A stretch of DNA of 64,000 nt from Methyloradius palustris (GCF_019703875.1 NZ_AP024110.1:1426001-1490000); one strand, 5' to 3'. Shown: positions 1 to 9,086, counted from the first letter of the stretch. Program-made: numbers and translations. The notes: generated by a model from the letters alone, not told the origin.

Positions 1-543
1 GTCATTGGCGAGGGCGCTGGTGTGATGGTGCTTGAGGAATACGAAGCTGCCAAAAAGCGTGGCGCAAAGATTTATGCAGAGTTGATTGGCTATGGCATGA
101 GTGCTGATGCTTACCATATGACGGCACCTAATATGGATGGTCCACGCAGATCAATGCGTAATGCACTTAATAATGCGAGTGTGAATGTCGATCAGGTGCA
201 ATATGTGAACGCGCATGGCACATCAACACCGCTTGGTGATAGCAACGAAACCAATGCGATCAAAGCAGCGTTTGGTGATCATGCGAAAAAATTGGTCGTT
301 AACTCAACCAAGTCTATGACTGGTCACTTATTGGGTGGTGCAGGTGGATTGGAGTCCGTAGTCACAGTGCTGGCTATTCATCATCAAATATCGCCACCGA
401 CCATTAATATATTCAACCAAGATCTAGAATGTGATCTTGATTTCTGCGCAAATGTGGCACGTGACATGAAAATTGACGTTGCTGTTAAGAATAATTTTGG
501 TTTTGGTGGCACAAACGGAAGTCTGGTATTTAAAAAATTGTAA
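1..543 (+). CDS. fabF: Beta-ketoacyl-ACP synthase II, C-terminal part (cut by window start)
   Basis: This is the C-terminal ~180 residues of the condensing enzyme that elongates acyl-ACP with malonyl-ACP in fatty acid synthesis (cytosolic thiolase fold). The frame is open from base 1, so the GTG at 22 is not the true start. Two catalytic histidine motifs are visible: NAHGTSTPLGD and, about 35 residues later, KSMTGHLLGGAGG. The protein ends in the NNFGFGGTNGSLVF block typical of FabF. The catalytic Cys lies upstream of the window. The neighbour pabC and the genes after it match the classic fabF-pabC-mltG-tmk-holB order, which supports FabF rather than a secondary-metabolite ketosynthase. Confidence 0.95.
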   Translation, partial: VIGEGAGVMVLEEYEAAKKRGAKIYAELIGYGMSADAYHMTAPNMDGPRRSMRNALNNASVNVDQVQYVNAHGTSTPLGDSNETNAIKAAFGDHAKKLVVNSTKSMTGHLLGGAGGLESVVTVLAIHHQISPPTINIFNQDLECDLDFCANVARDMKIDVAVKNNFGFGGTNGSLVFKKL

Positions 544-884
544 TCTAGACATGATGTTAGTCATGTTTATGAAACATTTAAATTAAATGCCCAAAAGTGG
601 CCATAAAATTCATTGTTATGCACAGTAATGTGGCGTTTTACAAAATGATGACAGCTTAATTGTTTCTAAATCATAGAGTTAATGTAAGTTATTGATTAAA
701 TTAACTTTATTAAATTGCTTAATTTATAGCCAATTTAATAAAACCCTAATAGAAATCATCACTTAGTTAAACAATTCGACTTCTTTCCACAAAATTATCC
801 ACAGCTATTGTGGAAACAGTTTTAGTTGCTGTATAGATCAATATAGTTGGTAGAATCACACAATTGACGAGCACCGCAGCCACT
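544..884. other. AT-rich intergenic region between fabF and pabC, with a DnaA box inside an inverted repeat
   Basis: About 340 bases without a convincing gene. A weak hairpin (ACATGA/TCATGT, 549-566) follows the fabF stop and may help end transcription. At 795-803 there is a perfect DnaA-box consensus TTATCCACA. It is enclosed by an 8-bp inverted repeat, TTCCACAA (785-792) and TTGTGGAA (808-815). The rest is very AT-rich. A single box does not make an origin. It may instead be a DnaA-responsive site ahead of pabC-tmk-holB, but that is inference. Confidence 0.5.
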
Positions 885-1775
885 ATGACAGCCTCACAAA
901 CCAACAAGTCCAAACACGTTTTAATCAACGGCCAGCAAGATGAATCGCTATCTCCGTTTGATCGCGGATTTTCCTATGGGGATGGCGTATTTAGAACCTT
1001 GCCTGTTATTAAAGGGCATCCTGATAGCTGGCTAGATCATTATAAAAAGCTGATGTCGGATTGCCATGTACTAGGAATTGTCTGCCCAAGTGCAGAAATC
1101 TTGCTAAGCGATATAGAAAAGCTTATCCAGGCATCATCTTCAGAGCAATCAAAGAAACAAACCCCATCTAAAGAAACCCCAAGCTTTGTTATTAAAATCA
1201 TCATTACCCGGGGCGAAAGTGAGCGTGGCTATGCCATGCCAGCATTGGCGCAACCTAGTCGGGTATTGATATGCTCCGATTTCCCAACTTATCCAGAATC
1301 AAGCTTTGTAGAAGGCGTAAAGTTACATTTGTGCAATTTACGACTCTCACATCAGCCCTTGCTCGCAGGAATAAAACATTTAAACAGGCTAGAGAACGTC
1401 ATTGCACGTGCTGAGTGGCAAGACAGCAATATCATTGATGGTGTTTTGTTAGACGCGAATAATATGGTGATTGAATGTACCTCGAGTAATATTTTCGCCA
1501 GATTCGGTACTCAACTACATACGCCAGATTTAAGTAATTGTGGCGTCGCAGGGCTTACGCGCCAGCGCATACTTGAGCTTGCTGGCGATCTATCGTTGCA
1601 AAGAAGCGTTAGTAATATATCGCTAAGCCATCTCATGCAGGCAGACGAAATCATTATCTGCAACAGCTTGTTTGGCGCTTGGCAGGTGAGAGAGTTTAAT
1701 CATCAACACTGGCCACAACTGCCCCTAGCGAACCAATTAAGAACGTTATTAAAGTCACCGCATGCGCACCATTAA
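885..1775 (+). CDS. pabC: Aminodeoxychorismate lyase
   Basis: PLP-dependent fold-type IV enzyme that converts 4-amino-4-deoxychorismate to p-aminobenzoate and pyruvate for folate synthesis. The family hallmark GIKHLNRLENV, with the PLP lysine, is present. So are the N-terminal SPFDRGFSYGDGVFRTL block and the ECTSSNIF substrate-site motif. I chose the ATG at 885 (296 aa); an in-frame TTG at 864 would add seven residues. Neither start has a clear Shine-Dalgarno. The 3' end overlaps mltG by 14 bp, which indicates one operon. A branched-chain aminotransferase is the main alternative for this fold, but length and context favour PabC. Confidence 0.93.
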   Translation: MTASQTNKSKHVLINGQQDESLSPFDRGFSYGDGVFRTLPVIKGHPDSWLDHYKKLMSDCHVLGIVCPSAEILLSDIEKLIQASSSEQSKKQTPSKETPSFVIKIIITRGESERGYAMPALAQPSRVLICSDFPTYPESSFVEGVKLHLCNLRLSHQPLLAGIKHLNRLENVIARAEWQDSNIIDGVLLDANNMVIECTSSNIFARFGTQLHTPDLSNCGVAGLTRQRILELAGDLSLQRSVSNISLSHLMQADEIIICNSLFGAWQVREFNHQHWPQLPLANQLRTLLKSPHAHH

Positions 1776-2766
1776 CCGATTATTGTCACTGGCGTTTCTG
1801 TCATTTTTATTGCTTGTAGCATGGATGATTTATTTTGCAATCACGCCCATTTCTATAAACACCGAGACTGTTGAGCTGGATTTAAAAGCAGGCAGTAGTC
1901 TGCGTAGCATCAGCCAGCAATTGACTGAAGAGGGCTTGTTAAAAGAGCCTTGGAGCTTTGTATTAATGGTACGAGCCTTTGGACGGGCAGGTGACATTAA
2001 AGCGGGAAATTATCTGATTGAAACGGGTACCACGCCATACAACCTGTTTGTCACGTTGACTAATGGCAATATATCGCAAGACAGCATGACCTTTATAGAA
2101 GGGTGGACCTTCGCGCAAATGCGCAATGCTCTGAATAACAATGAGTCAGTCAAACATCTGATTATGTCCAGCACTGACCAGGAAATCTTAGCTGAGTTAG
2201 GTGCAAACCAGACGATTCCCGAAGGATTATTTTTCCCCGATACCTATTATTTCAGCCGAAATACCACCGATAAAAGTATATTGAAGCGCGCATACCAAGC
2301 CATGCAAAATAAACTTGATGCAACTTGGCAAAATCGCGATGCCAACCTTCCATATCGATCGCAATACGAGGCCTTGATTATGGCCTCCATTGTTGAAAAA
2401 GAAACTGGAAAAGCCTCGGAGCGGCCTCAGATTGCTGGTGTGTTTATTAATCGATTGAATATGGGGATGCGTTTGCAAACCGACCCTACAGTGATCTATG
2501 GCTTGGGGGAGCATTTTGATGGAAATTTACGCAAACAAGATTTACTCAGTGACACCCCGTATAACACATATACGCGTGCTGGCTTACCACCAAGCCCAAT
2601 CGCCATGCCAGGCTTAGCATCTATCGAAGCTGCCTTACATCCAGCCAAAACAAAAGCTATTTATTTTGTGGGTAAGGGCGATGGTAGCCACGCGTTCTCT
2701 GCTACATTGGCCGAACATAATCGCGCTGTGATGCAATACCAAATCAAGCCAAATAATAAACGATGA
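1762..2766 (+). CDS. mltG: Endolytic murein transglycosylase (YceG family)
   Basis: Inner-membrane lytic transglycosylase that cleaves nascent peptidoglycan strands and helps set glycan length. The 334-aa protein has one N-terminal membrane segment (residues ~7-27), a LysM-like region, and the YceG catalytic block. In that block ASIVEKETG contains the catalytic Glu, followed by the conserved IAGVFINRL and LQTDPTVIYG stretches. Length is typical. The ATG lies inside the end of pabC, and the stop overlaps the tmk start (ATGA), so translation is probably coupled through the operon. Confidence 0.95.
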   Translation: MRTINRLLSLAFLSFLLLVAWMIYFAITPISINTETVELDLKAGSSLRSISQQLTEEGLLKEPWSFVLMVRAFGRAGDIKAGNYLIETGTTPYNLFVTLTNGNISQDSMTFIEGWTFAQMRNALNNNESVKHLIMSSTDQEILAELGANQTIPEGLFFPDTYYFSRNTTDKSILKRAYQAMQNKLDATWQNRDANLPYRSQYEALIMASIVEKETGKASERPQIAGVFINRLNMGMRLQTDPTVIYGLGEHFDGNLRKQDLLSDTPYNTYTRAGLPPSPIAMPGLASIEAALHPAKTKAIYFVGKGDGSHAFSATLAEHNRAVMQYQIKPNNKR

Positions 2767-3374
2767 GCAGACACGGCAAATTTATTACGCTGGAAGGCAT
2801 GGATGGAGCTGGTAAGAGCACGCATATTCCTGGCATCATCCAGCTACTTAAAGCGCGTGGCATTGAAGTAGTTTCCACGCGCGAACCAGGTGGTACAAGC
2901 CTGGGCGAAAAGCTACGTGAACTGCTGTTGCAAGAAGAGATGCAGCCAGAAACCGAAGCGCTATTGATGTTTGCAGCCAGGCAAGAACATCTGGCGCAGC
3001 TGATATTGCCAGCTTTAGCTCGTGGCGCTTATGTGGTCTCAGATAGGTTCACAGATGCCAGTTTTGCCTATCAGGCTGGGGGTCGTGGACTTGCCATTGA
3101 GAAGTTGCAAACCCTGGAGCATTGGGTACAAGCTGATTTACAGCCCGATTTAACCTTGTTATTCGATGTGCCAGTTGAGGTGAGTATCGCAAGATTGGCC
3201 ACAGCAAGAGCACCTGACAAGTTTGAGCGTGAGTCAGCCGATTTTTTTACACGCATCCGCAATGCCTATCTCCAGCGCGCGGCCCAATACCCTGAACGTT
3301 TTGCAGTGATTAACGCCAACCGTAATATCGAAGATGTATGGCAATCGGTACACAATGTCATCACCACTATTTAG
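2763..3374 (+). CDS. tmk: Thymidylate kinase (dTMP kinase)
   Basis: Phosphorylates dTMP to dTDP for DNA synthesis. The 203-aa protein has the P-loop GMDGAGKST near residues 14-22, the DRFTDASFAYQ motif with the Asp-Arg pair of the dTMP site, and a C-terminal lid rich in Arg (RLATARAPDKFERE). It shares a 4-bp ATGA overlap with mltG and is followed 15 bp later by holB. Pairing of dTTP supply with a polymerase clamp-loader gene is conserved in proteobacteria. Confidence 0.97.
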   Translation: MSRHGKFITLEGMDGAGKSTHIPGIIQLLKARGIEVVSTREPGGTSLGEKLRELLLQEEMQPETEALLMFAARQEHLAQLILPALARGAYVVSDRFTDASFAYQAGGRGLAIEKLQTLEHWVQADLQPDLTLLFDVPVEVSIARLATARAPDKFERESADFFTRIRNAYLQRAAQYPERFAVINANRNIEDVWQSVHNVITTI

Positions 3375-3389
3375 CCATGAGTTTACCTA

Positions 3390-4427
3390 ATGACTCCTGA
3401 AAGTTTGTACCCTTGGCAATCGGCTTTATGGCAACAGTTGGCTGCCTCTCGCAATAAACTGCCTCACGCACTATTGCTGAAAGGGCAGGCGGGTTTGGGT
3501 AAGATGGATTTTGCTTTAGCGCTTAGCCAAGCTTTACTCTGTGAAACACCTAAGCCTGATGGCCATGCTTGTGGTCATTGTGCGAGTTGTGGCTGGTTCC
3601 TGCAGGGCAATCATCCAGACTATCGCTTGTTAACACCAGAACAAGCTGCGGACGATGAAGATGCTCCCGCTGCTAAAACGACTAAAACAAAGAAAACACA
3701 GATCCTGATTAACCAGGTGCGTGAACTTGGCAGTTTCTTTAGCCTTTCAAGCCATCGTGGAAGTGGATTACGCGTGGTATTGATACATCCCGCCGAGGCT
3801 CTGAATGATGCATCTGCCAATAGCCTGCTAAAAATGCTTGAAGAGCCGCCAGCAGACGTTATCTTTTTACTAGTGTCACATCAGCCACAGCGACTGATGG
3901 CCACCATCACGAGCCGTTGTCATAAAATTGATATGCCCAGCCCTAGCCACGAAGAAGCCGTTACATGGTTAACTGCGCAGGGCATCAAAGAGCCCACAGC
4001 AGTATTGGATTACGCTGGCGGTTCGCCACTAGCCGCAAAAAATAGCGTGGAAGAGGGCATCAGGCAATTGCCTGAGATTTTGCAAATGCTAGCAAAGGGT
4101 GAAAAGACTGATGCTTTCGCTCTAGCCACCACTTGTGTTTCACTGGGGATGGAAACTGCTGTCGTTGCTATTCAAAAATGGACTTACGATTTACTTTCAT
4201 GCAAATTAACAGATCAAGTACGCTACCATGGTAGCCATCGCACAGCTTTGCAAGCCCTAGCCAAAAGCGTAAACTTGGGCTTACTGCTTGATTTCAACAA
4301 AAAGATGGATGAAGCACGTAAAGCAGCTAATCATCCGTTGAATAGCGAGTTACAGCTTGAAAGTATTTTTTTGCTATACACTCAATTATTTTCAACGCAA
4401 CCACTTTTGAATAAGGCTAGGCATTGA
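3390..4427 (+). CDS. holB: DNA polymerase III subunit delta' (clamp loader)
   Basis: Clamp-loader subunit that helps load the beta sliding clamp. The 345-aa protein has the AAA+ fold with a P-loop-like GLGK segment (~residue 37) and a four-cysteine zinc knuckle (CETP...CGHCASC). It also has NSLLKMLEEPP before the sensor region, and TSRC, the SRC motif that supplies an arginine finger in delta'. There is an insertion rich in Lys/Thr/Ala around residues 88-105. The stop overlaps the TTG start of the PilZ gene (TTGA). Confidence 0.95.
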   Translation: MTPESLYPWQSALWQQLAASRNKLPHALLLKGQAGLGKMDFALALSQALLCETPKPDGHACGHCASCGWFLQGNHPDYRLLTPEQAADDEDAPAAKTTKTKKTQILINQVRELGSFFSLSSHRGSGLRVVLIHPAEALNDASANSLLKMLEEPPADVIFLLVSHQPQRLMATITSRCHKIDMPSPSHEEAVTWLTAQGIKEPTAVLDYAGGSPLAAKNSVEEGIRQLPEILQMLAKGEKTDAFALATTCVSLGMETAVVAIQKWTYDLLSCKLTDQVRYHGSHRTALQALAKSVNLGLLLDFNKKMDEARKAANHPLNSELQLESIFLLYTQLFSTQPLLNKARH

Positions 4428-4813
4428 GCACAGAACCGTTACCAATCGAAGCCGCTGCAAATTTAGCACCAAGCGCCCCCAAGCCTGGTGTATTGTCGCT
4501 GGCGATTAAAGAAAAAGCGGCTTTGTTTTCAGCCTATATGCCATTTATCAAAGGTGGTGGTTTGTTTATTCCTACCAATAAACCCTACAAAATCGGCGAT
4601 GAAGTTTTCATGTTGCTAAGCTTGATTGAAGAGCCTACCAAGCTTAAAGTGGTTGGCCATGTCATCTGGATTACACCTGTCACGCAGGGTAATCGTCCGC
4701 AGGGCATTGGCGTTCAGTTCAGCGAAAAAGATGGTGGGACAGAAGCACGTAACAAAATCGAATCATTGCTCGGCGGCGCGCTCAAATCAACGCGCCCCAC
4801 GCACACCATGTAA
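4424..4813 (+). CDS. PilZ-domain protein
   Basis: A 129-aa single-domain PilZ protein, in the position between holB and tatD where betaproteobacteria and pseudomonads carry the type IV pilus protein PilZ. It has the GGGLFIPTNKPYKIGDEVF strand pattern and a GIGVQF ending. It lacks the RxxxR and D/NxSxxG residues that bind c-di-GMP, as does the classic PilZ of pilus assembly. The start is an unusual TTG that overlaps the holB stop, so translational coupling is likely. No pilus genes are in the window, so the pilus role is inferred from family and position. Confidence 0.88.
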   Translation: MSTEPLPIEAAANLAPSAPKPGVLSLAIKEKAALFSAYMPFIKGGGLFIPTNKPYKIGDEVFMLLSLIEEPTKLKVVGHVIWITPVTQGNRPQGIGVQFSEKDGGTEARNKIESLLGGALKSTRPTHTM

Positions 4814-4859
4814 TTTTAATTCGCCCGAGTATTTATATTCGGCAAATATAGGCAACAAC

Positions 4860-5636
4860 ATGCTGGTCGATTCACACTGCCATATTAATTTCCCTGAACT
4901 TGCCAATAATATGGATGCTTTGAGGCTATCCATGACTGAAAATAGCGTGGATTACGCGCTGTGCGTTTCAGTGACCTTGCAAGATTTCCCGCAAGTATTA
5001 AATGTTGCAGAGAGTTACCCGAATTTTTTTGCTTCTGTCGGAGTACATCCCGATTATGAAGATATGCCCTTAGTCACAGTAGATGAGTTAGTACATTTAG
5101 CTCAACATCCAAAGGTGATTGCGATTGGTGAAACTGGTCTTGATTATTTCAGGTTAACAGGCGATCTTGAATGGCAGCGCGAACGATTCCGCACCCATAT
5201 CCGTGCGGCAATCCAGGCGCAAAAACCGTTGATCATCCATACACGTTCTGCGGCTGAAGATACGTTGCGTATCATGCAAGAAGAGCAGGTGGAGCAAATT
5301 GGCGGTGTGATGCACTGCTTTACTGAATCGCTGGATGTAGCAGAGCGCGCCATTGATCTTGGCTTTTATATCTCATTCTCAGGCATTGTAACTTTCAAAA
5401 ATGCATTGGCTCTGAAAGACGTGGCCAAACATGTGCCGCTTGACCGCATGCTGGTAGAAACAGACTCCCCTTATCTGGCGCCTATGCCGTTTCGCGGGAA
5501 AATGAATCAACCTGCTTATGTGAAATATGTCGCTGAAGAAATCGCAAAATTACGTGGTATCGCATTTGAAGATGTGGCCAAGGCAACCAGTGAAAACTTC
5601 TTCCAGCTATTCAAGGCTGCAAAGCAGCTTAATTAA
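4860..5636 (+). CDS. tatD: TatD family metal-dependent DNase
   Basis: A 258-aa TIM-barrel metal-dependent hydrolase. Metal ligands are visible: DSHCHINF (HxH) at the N terminus, GETGLDYF, IIHTRSA, MHCFTE and ETDSPYLAP. These match the TatD/YcfH family of 3'-5' exonucleases. An upstream in-frame extension to 4626 overlaps the PilZ gene and carries no domain, so the ATG at 4860 (MLVDSHCH) is the credible start. It is the last gene of the pabC-to-tatD housekeeping run, 46 bp after pilZ. Confidence 0.93.
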   Translation: MLVDSHCHINFPELANNMDALRLSMTENSVDYALCVSVTLQDFPQVLNVAESYPNFFASVGVHPDYEDMPLVTVDELVHLAQHPKVIAIGETGLDYFRLTGDLEWQRERFRTHIRAAIQAQKPLIIHTRSAAEDTLRIMQEEQVEQIGGVMHCFTESLDVAERAIDLGFYISFSGIVTFKNALALKDVAKHVPLDRMLVETDSPYLAPMPFRGKMNQPAYVKYVAEEIAKLRGIAFEDVAKATSENFFQLFKAAKQLN

Positions 5637-5647
5637 ATCCAGATTAA

Positions 5648-6409
5648 ATGCAGCTCACTATCTTAGGCGCTGGTTCAAGTGCGGGCACACCGGTTATAGG
5701 CTGTGGCTGCCTGACCTGCCTGTCTGATAATCCCAAAAACAAACGCACTCGCTGCTCATCGGCAATCACCATGCCCAATGGTGAAGTCATATTGATTGAT
5801 ACAGGCCCTGATTTACGCACGCAGGCACTACGTGAAAACTTGACGCGAGTTGATGCCGTGCTCTACACACATACGCACGCAGACCATCTACATGGCATTG
5901 ATGATCTGCGTGCATTCTGCCAATTGCAAAAAAAGCAAATCCCCTTGTATGGTAAGCAAGATACGCTTGCACATATTTTGGCTAAATTTGGTTACACCAT
6001 CCGTGATCCTGGCGATTTCTGGGAGCTGCCTGTACTGAGCTTGAACGAAATTGATCAAGCTTTTGAGCTGTTTGGCGTAACGATTACGCCTATACCAGTT
6101 AAGCATGGTCGTAGTGATATATTGGGCTATCGCCTAGGCAACATGGCGTATTTGACTGATGTTTCTGAAATCCCAGAATCTTCTCTAGCCTTGTTAAACA
6201 ATCTTGATCTGCTACTGCTGGATTGTCTGCGCTATACAACACACTTTACCCACATTCATTTGGAACAAAGTCTGGCCTATGCCAGTCTTATCAAAGCAAA
6301 ACAAAACTATCTGATTCATATGACCCACGATATTGAATACGAAGCTTTGTCTAGTGAGCTCCCCAATAACGTTCATGTAGGGTTTGATGGTCTTACGCTT
6401 GAGTTTTGA
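5648..6409 (+). CDS. MBL-fold metallo-hydrolase (PhnP-like)
   Basis: A 253-aa metallo-beta-lactamase-fold hydrolase. It carries the dinuclear-metal motif THTHADHLHGID. The N-terminal GTPVIGCGCLTC segment, with several Cys, resembles PhnP-type phosphodiesterases, where cysteines bind an extra structural zinc. It lies 11 bp after tatD and is probably co-transcribed with it. No phosphonate (C-P lyase) genes are nearby, so the substrate is unknown; cyclic phosphodiesters are the family's usual substrates. A distant RNase Z-like role cannot be excluded. Confidence 0.85.
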   Translation: MQLTILGAGSSAGTPVIGCGCLTCLSDNPKNKRTRCSSAITMPNGEVILIDTGPDLRTQALRENLTRVDAVLYTHTHADHLHGIDDLRAFCQLQKKQIPLYGKQDTLAHILAKFGYTIRDPGDFWELPVLSLNEIDQAFELFGVTITPIPVKHGRSDILGYRLGNMAYLTDVSEIPESSLALLNNLDLLLLDCLRYTTHFTHIHLEQSLAYASLIKAKQNYLIHMTHDIEYEALSSELPNNVHVGFDGLTLEF

Positions 6410-6499
6410 ATAAGGAATCTTCTCCCAAGCGCTGATAGCTTAAAAGTGAGATAATCAACGGTTGTAAAAATGATTAAATTTTGAGGAAAAGCGAAAATC

Positions 6500-6892
6500 A
6501 TGATTCAAATTAAAAAAACAACGATGTTCATGTTAATGATTGCATTTGTGGCAACGGCATTCCCTGCTTTTGCAGCAGATAATGCATCGAAGTCAGCCAC
6601 TTATAACGAAGACCAGTTTTTAAATGCCTTCAGCGGTAAATCACGCAAGGTAATACTAGAAAAGCTGGGAACCCCCACCAAGAAAGAGCAATCAGTTAAG
6701 CCTTCTAATGCTATGAACGTGATTGGCCCCAAGATTGCCGCTGGTGATGCGGATACGCAAAAACCAGTCAATGTGGAAATGTGGTACTACAATGACTTAG
6801 TGCACTACGAACCTAAGAAAAAATACAAAACCACAGAGCTGACTTTTGTAAATGATCGATGCATGAATATTGCATTCTTCAACAATAAGTAA
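6500..6892 (+). CDS. Small exported protein of unknown function
   Basis: A 130-aa protein with a clear Sec signal peptide: basic start MIQIKKTT, hydrophobic core, and a likely AFA|AD cleavage near residue 26. The mature part is polar and alpha/beta-like, with a pattern (GKSRKVILEKLGTPTKKEQ) that resembles the SmpA/OmlA-type BamE fold. That similarity is only an impression. The Shine-Dalgarno TGAGGAAA sits at 6482-6489. The gene stands alone before a strong terminator. Confidence 0.8.
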   Translation: MIQIKKTTMFMLMIAFVATAFPAFAADNASKSATYNEDQFLNAFSGKSRKVILEKLGTPTKKEQSVKPSNAMNVIGPKIAAGDADTQKPVNVEMWYYNDLVHYEPKKKYKTTELTFVNDRCMNIAFFNNK

Positions 6893-6903
6893 TCATTACC
6901 ATA

Positions 6904-6940
6904 ATAAAAAAGCCGAACTCGATGTTCGGCTTTTTTATTA
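6904..6940 (+). terminator. Rho-independent terminator
   Basis: Inverted repeat AAAAAAGCCGAAC / GTTCGGCTTTTTT with a 5-nt loop, starting about 14 bases after the small exported protein gene. The A-tract on the left and T-tract on the right suggest it may work in both directions, also ending the LysR gene transcribed from the other side. Confidence 0.92.
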
Positions 6941-6984
6941 TGTGCTTTAGCCTCATGAAAGTTTGGGCTGGCTTTCAGTATTAG

Positions 6985-7893
6985 TTACCCAGAAAATGCT
7001 GTCTCGTCTGAAAATATCTCAACCAGCGCATCGAACACTAGGCGAATCCTGTTCGGAACTGGCCCACGCTGTGGCCTGTACACATATAAATACCATGGTT
7101 CAGGGGCAAACTCTTCAAGCACTTGCTCTAGCTGTCCTTTGCGCATAGGCTCTTCGGAGAATGGTGTGGCAATCTGGGCATACCCGATACCATTAACAGC
7201 AGCCTCCAGCTCAGCCTCTGAATCATTCACGATAAACACTGGGTGGCGAGGCATGAATTGATGGCCTTGCGAAAAATGCCACGGCCAGGCGCGTCCTGAT
7301 GAAGTATCAAGCAAGGCAATCGTCGGTAGGTCATACAAGTCGGCGATGGTCTTTGGTCTACCATACCGCGCTATGCAATCCGCTGTTGCTACGGTATGTA
7401 AATAGACCCTGTTAGTAGCCCTGGCGACAAAGCTGCTGTCTCTTAGCAACCCGACACGTATGCCCACATCTATCTTCTCATCAACTACATCGGTGATCAT
7501 ATCCGAGAGTCGCAGATCCAGCCTGATATTAGGATATTGGGCACGAATTCTCGCCATTGCTGGCACTACAAATTTGCGCCCTATGCTGACAGGTGAAGTG
7601 ATACGCACGATGCCAGATATGTCATCGTCGAGACTTTGATCGTTGGATTTGAATATCTCATCAATGTTATAGATAATCGAACGAGAGTCTTCCAGTAGTT
7701 TTTCGCCATATTCGGTAATGCGAATCTGCCTGGTATTGCGGTGAAACAAAAGCTCGCCCAGGCTATGTTCTAGCTCCTTGATAGCTCGAGTAACGGCTTG
7801 AGGAGATACGCCCATACGGGCAGCGGCCTCCTTAAAGCTTGAGCTCTCTGCTGCTGCACAGAATATACGGATCATTTCCAATTTATTGAGCAT
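6985..7893 (-). CDS. LysR-family transcriptional regulator
   Basis: A 302-aa LysR-type regulator. The N-terminal winged helix-turn-helix spans residues ~1-60 (SSFKEAAARMGVSPQAVTRAI), followed by the periplasmic-binding-protein-like effector domain (SGIVRITSPVSIGRKFV onward). It is transcribed away from the zinc alcohol dehydrogenase and molybdenum hydroxylase operon, the usual LysR arrangement, so it probably controls that operon and itself. The effector is not evident; an alcohol or aldehyde substrate is a reasonable guess. Subfamily resembles AaeR/DmlR-like regulators. Confidence 0.92.
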   Translation of the reverse strand: MLNKLEMIRIFCAAAESSSFKEAAARMGVSPQAVTRAIKELEHSLGELLFHRNTRQIRITEYGEKLLEDSRSIIYNIDEIFKSNDQSLDDDISGIVRITSPVSIGRKFVVPAMARIRAQYPNIRLDLRLSDMITDVVDEKIDVGIRVGLLRDSSFVARATNRVYLHTVATADCIARYGRPKTIADLYDLPTIALLDTSSGRAWPWHFSQGHQFMPRHPVFIVNDSEAELEAAVNGIGYAQIATPFSEEPMRKGQLEQVLEEFAPEPWYLYVYRPQRGPVPNRIRLVFDALVEIFSDETAFSG

Positions 7894-7934
7894 GAGTTAA
7901 GCGCTTCATTCATTGCGTGGTCGATAGCTTTATT

Positions 7935-7951
7935 ATTCCACAAAATGGAAT
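7935..7951. promoter_or_regulatory. Candidate LysR operator between divergent genes
   Basis: Dyad ATTCCA-N5-TGGAAT lies in the 149-bp divergent region, about 40 bp upstream of the LysR start codon. LysR sites are usually dyads of T-N11-A form, and this fits in shape. A TCGATA motif also occurs on both sides (7921 and about 7959). Assignment is by position and symmetry only. Confidence 0.4.
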
Positions 7952-8042
7952 TCTAAAATCGATACTTATGTCTTTGAGGATTAATCTAAGTTATCCATAC
8001 TTACTTAAATTCAAATGCATCACCACCAAAAAGGGAAGTGCC

Positions 8043-9086
8043 ATGTATCAAGTCAAAGGTTATGCCGCACAGAACGCAAAAACAGCATTAGCACCTTATA
8101 GTTTTGAGCGGCGAGAAGTTGGCCCAACTGATATAAAAATCGAAATTTTTTATTGTGGTGTTTGCCACTCTGACTTGCACCAAGCCCGTGATGAATGGGC
8201 GGCGAGCACTTTCCCCATAGTGCCTGGGCATGAGATTGTCGGGCGTGTAACCCAGGTTGGTAGCGATGTTAAATCGTTCAAAGTGAATGACTTGGCTGGT
8301 GTTGGCTGCATGGTGGATTCCTGTGGTGTTTGCCCTGATTGCAACGATCATCAAGAGCAGTTCTGTAATGATTTTGTATTAACCTATAACGGCCACGACA
8401 AACACACAGGCAAGCCAACCTATGGTGGGTTTTCAAACTCCATCGTCGTTGATCAGCGCTTTGTTCTGCATATTTCAGACAAGCTTGATCTTGCCGCCGT
8501 TGCCCCATTGCTTTGCGCAGGCATCACTACCTATTCACCACTACGCCACTGGAAAATTGGTAAGGGCGATAAAGTAGGTGTAGTGGGTCTTGGCGGTTTA
8601 GGCCACATGGCGGTTAAATTCGCGCATGCCTTTGGTGCACATGTGGTCTTATTTACAACTTCAGCGGGCAAAGCAGAAGATGCAAAACGACTAGGGGCTG
8701 ATGAAGTCGTCATCTCAAAAAATCCAGATGAAATGAATGCACATACCCTGAGTTTTGATTTCATCTTGAATACCGTAGCAGCCCCACACAATCTTGATCA
8801 ATTCATGACCTTGCTGAAGCGTGATGGCACTATGTGTCTAGTTGGTGTGCCTGATAGCCCACACCCATCGCCTAATATTGCCAACCTGATATTCAAGCGT
8901 CGTTCACTGGCTGGATCATTGATTGGCGGCATTAAAGAAACACAGGAAATGCTGGATTTTTGTGCTGAACACAACATTACTTCGGATATTGAGATTATCC
9001 CGATGAGTGGCATCAATAATGCTTTTGAACGTATGTTGAAAAGCGATGTGCGCTATCGTTTTGTCATTGATATGGCGACTATTTAA
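8043..9086 (+). CDS. Zinc-dependent NAD(P)-alcohol dehydrogenase (cinnamyl/YahK type)
   Basis: A 347-aa medium-chain dehydrogenase that interconverts alcohols or aldehydes with NAD(P)(H). The catalytic zinc ligands are in CGVCHSD and PGHEIVG, the structural zinc in CGVCPDCNDHQEQFC, and the Rossmann motif in GLGGLGHMAVKFA. The overall pattern fits the cinnamyl-alcohol/YahK subfamily, which usually prefers NADPH. The frame extends upstream to 7917, but the ATG at 8043 (MYQVKGYAA) matches the family N terminus. It heads a run with MocA and a molybdenum hydroxylase, so oxidation or reduction of an aldehyde pair is likely. The substrate is unknown. Confidence 0.92.
   Translation: MYQVKGYAAQNAKTALAPYSFERREVGPTDIKIEIFYCGVCHSDLHQARDEWAASTFPIVPGHEIVGRVTQVGSDVKSFKVNDLAGVGCMVDSCGVCPDCNDHQEQFCNDFVLTYNGHDKHTGKPTYGGFSNSIVVDQRFVLHISDKLDLAAVAPLLCAGITTYSPLRHWKIGKGDKVGVVGLGGLGHMAVKFAHAFGAHVVLFTTSAGKAEDAKRLGADEVVISKNPDEMNAHTLSFDFILNTVAAPHNLDQFMTLLKRDGTMCLVGVPDSPHPSPNIANLIFKRRSLAGSLIGGIKETQEMLDFCAEHNITSDIEIIPMSGINNAFERMLKSDVRYRFVIDMATI

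Noticed and set aside
785..815. Replication origin
   Set aside because: One DnaA box without clustered boxes, AT-rich unwinding repeats, or dnaA/dnaN genes is not enough.
4626..4859. In-frame 5' extension of tatD
   Set aside because: It overlaps the PilZ gene and matches no TatD sequence; the ATG at 4860 opens the conserved DSHCH block.
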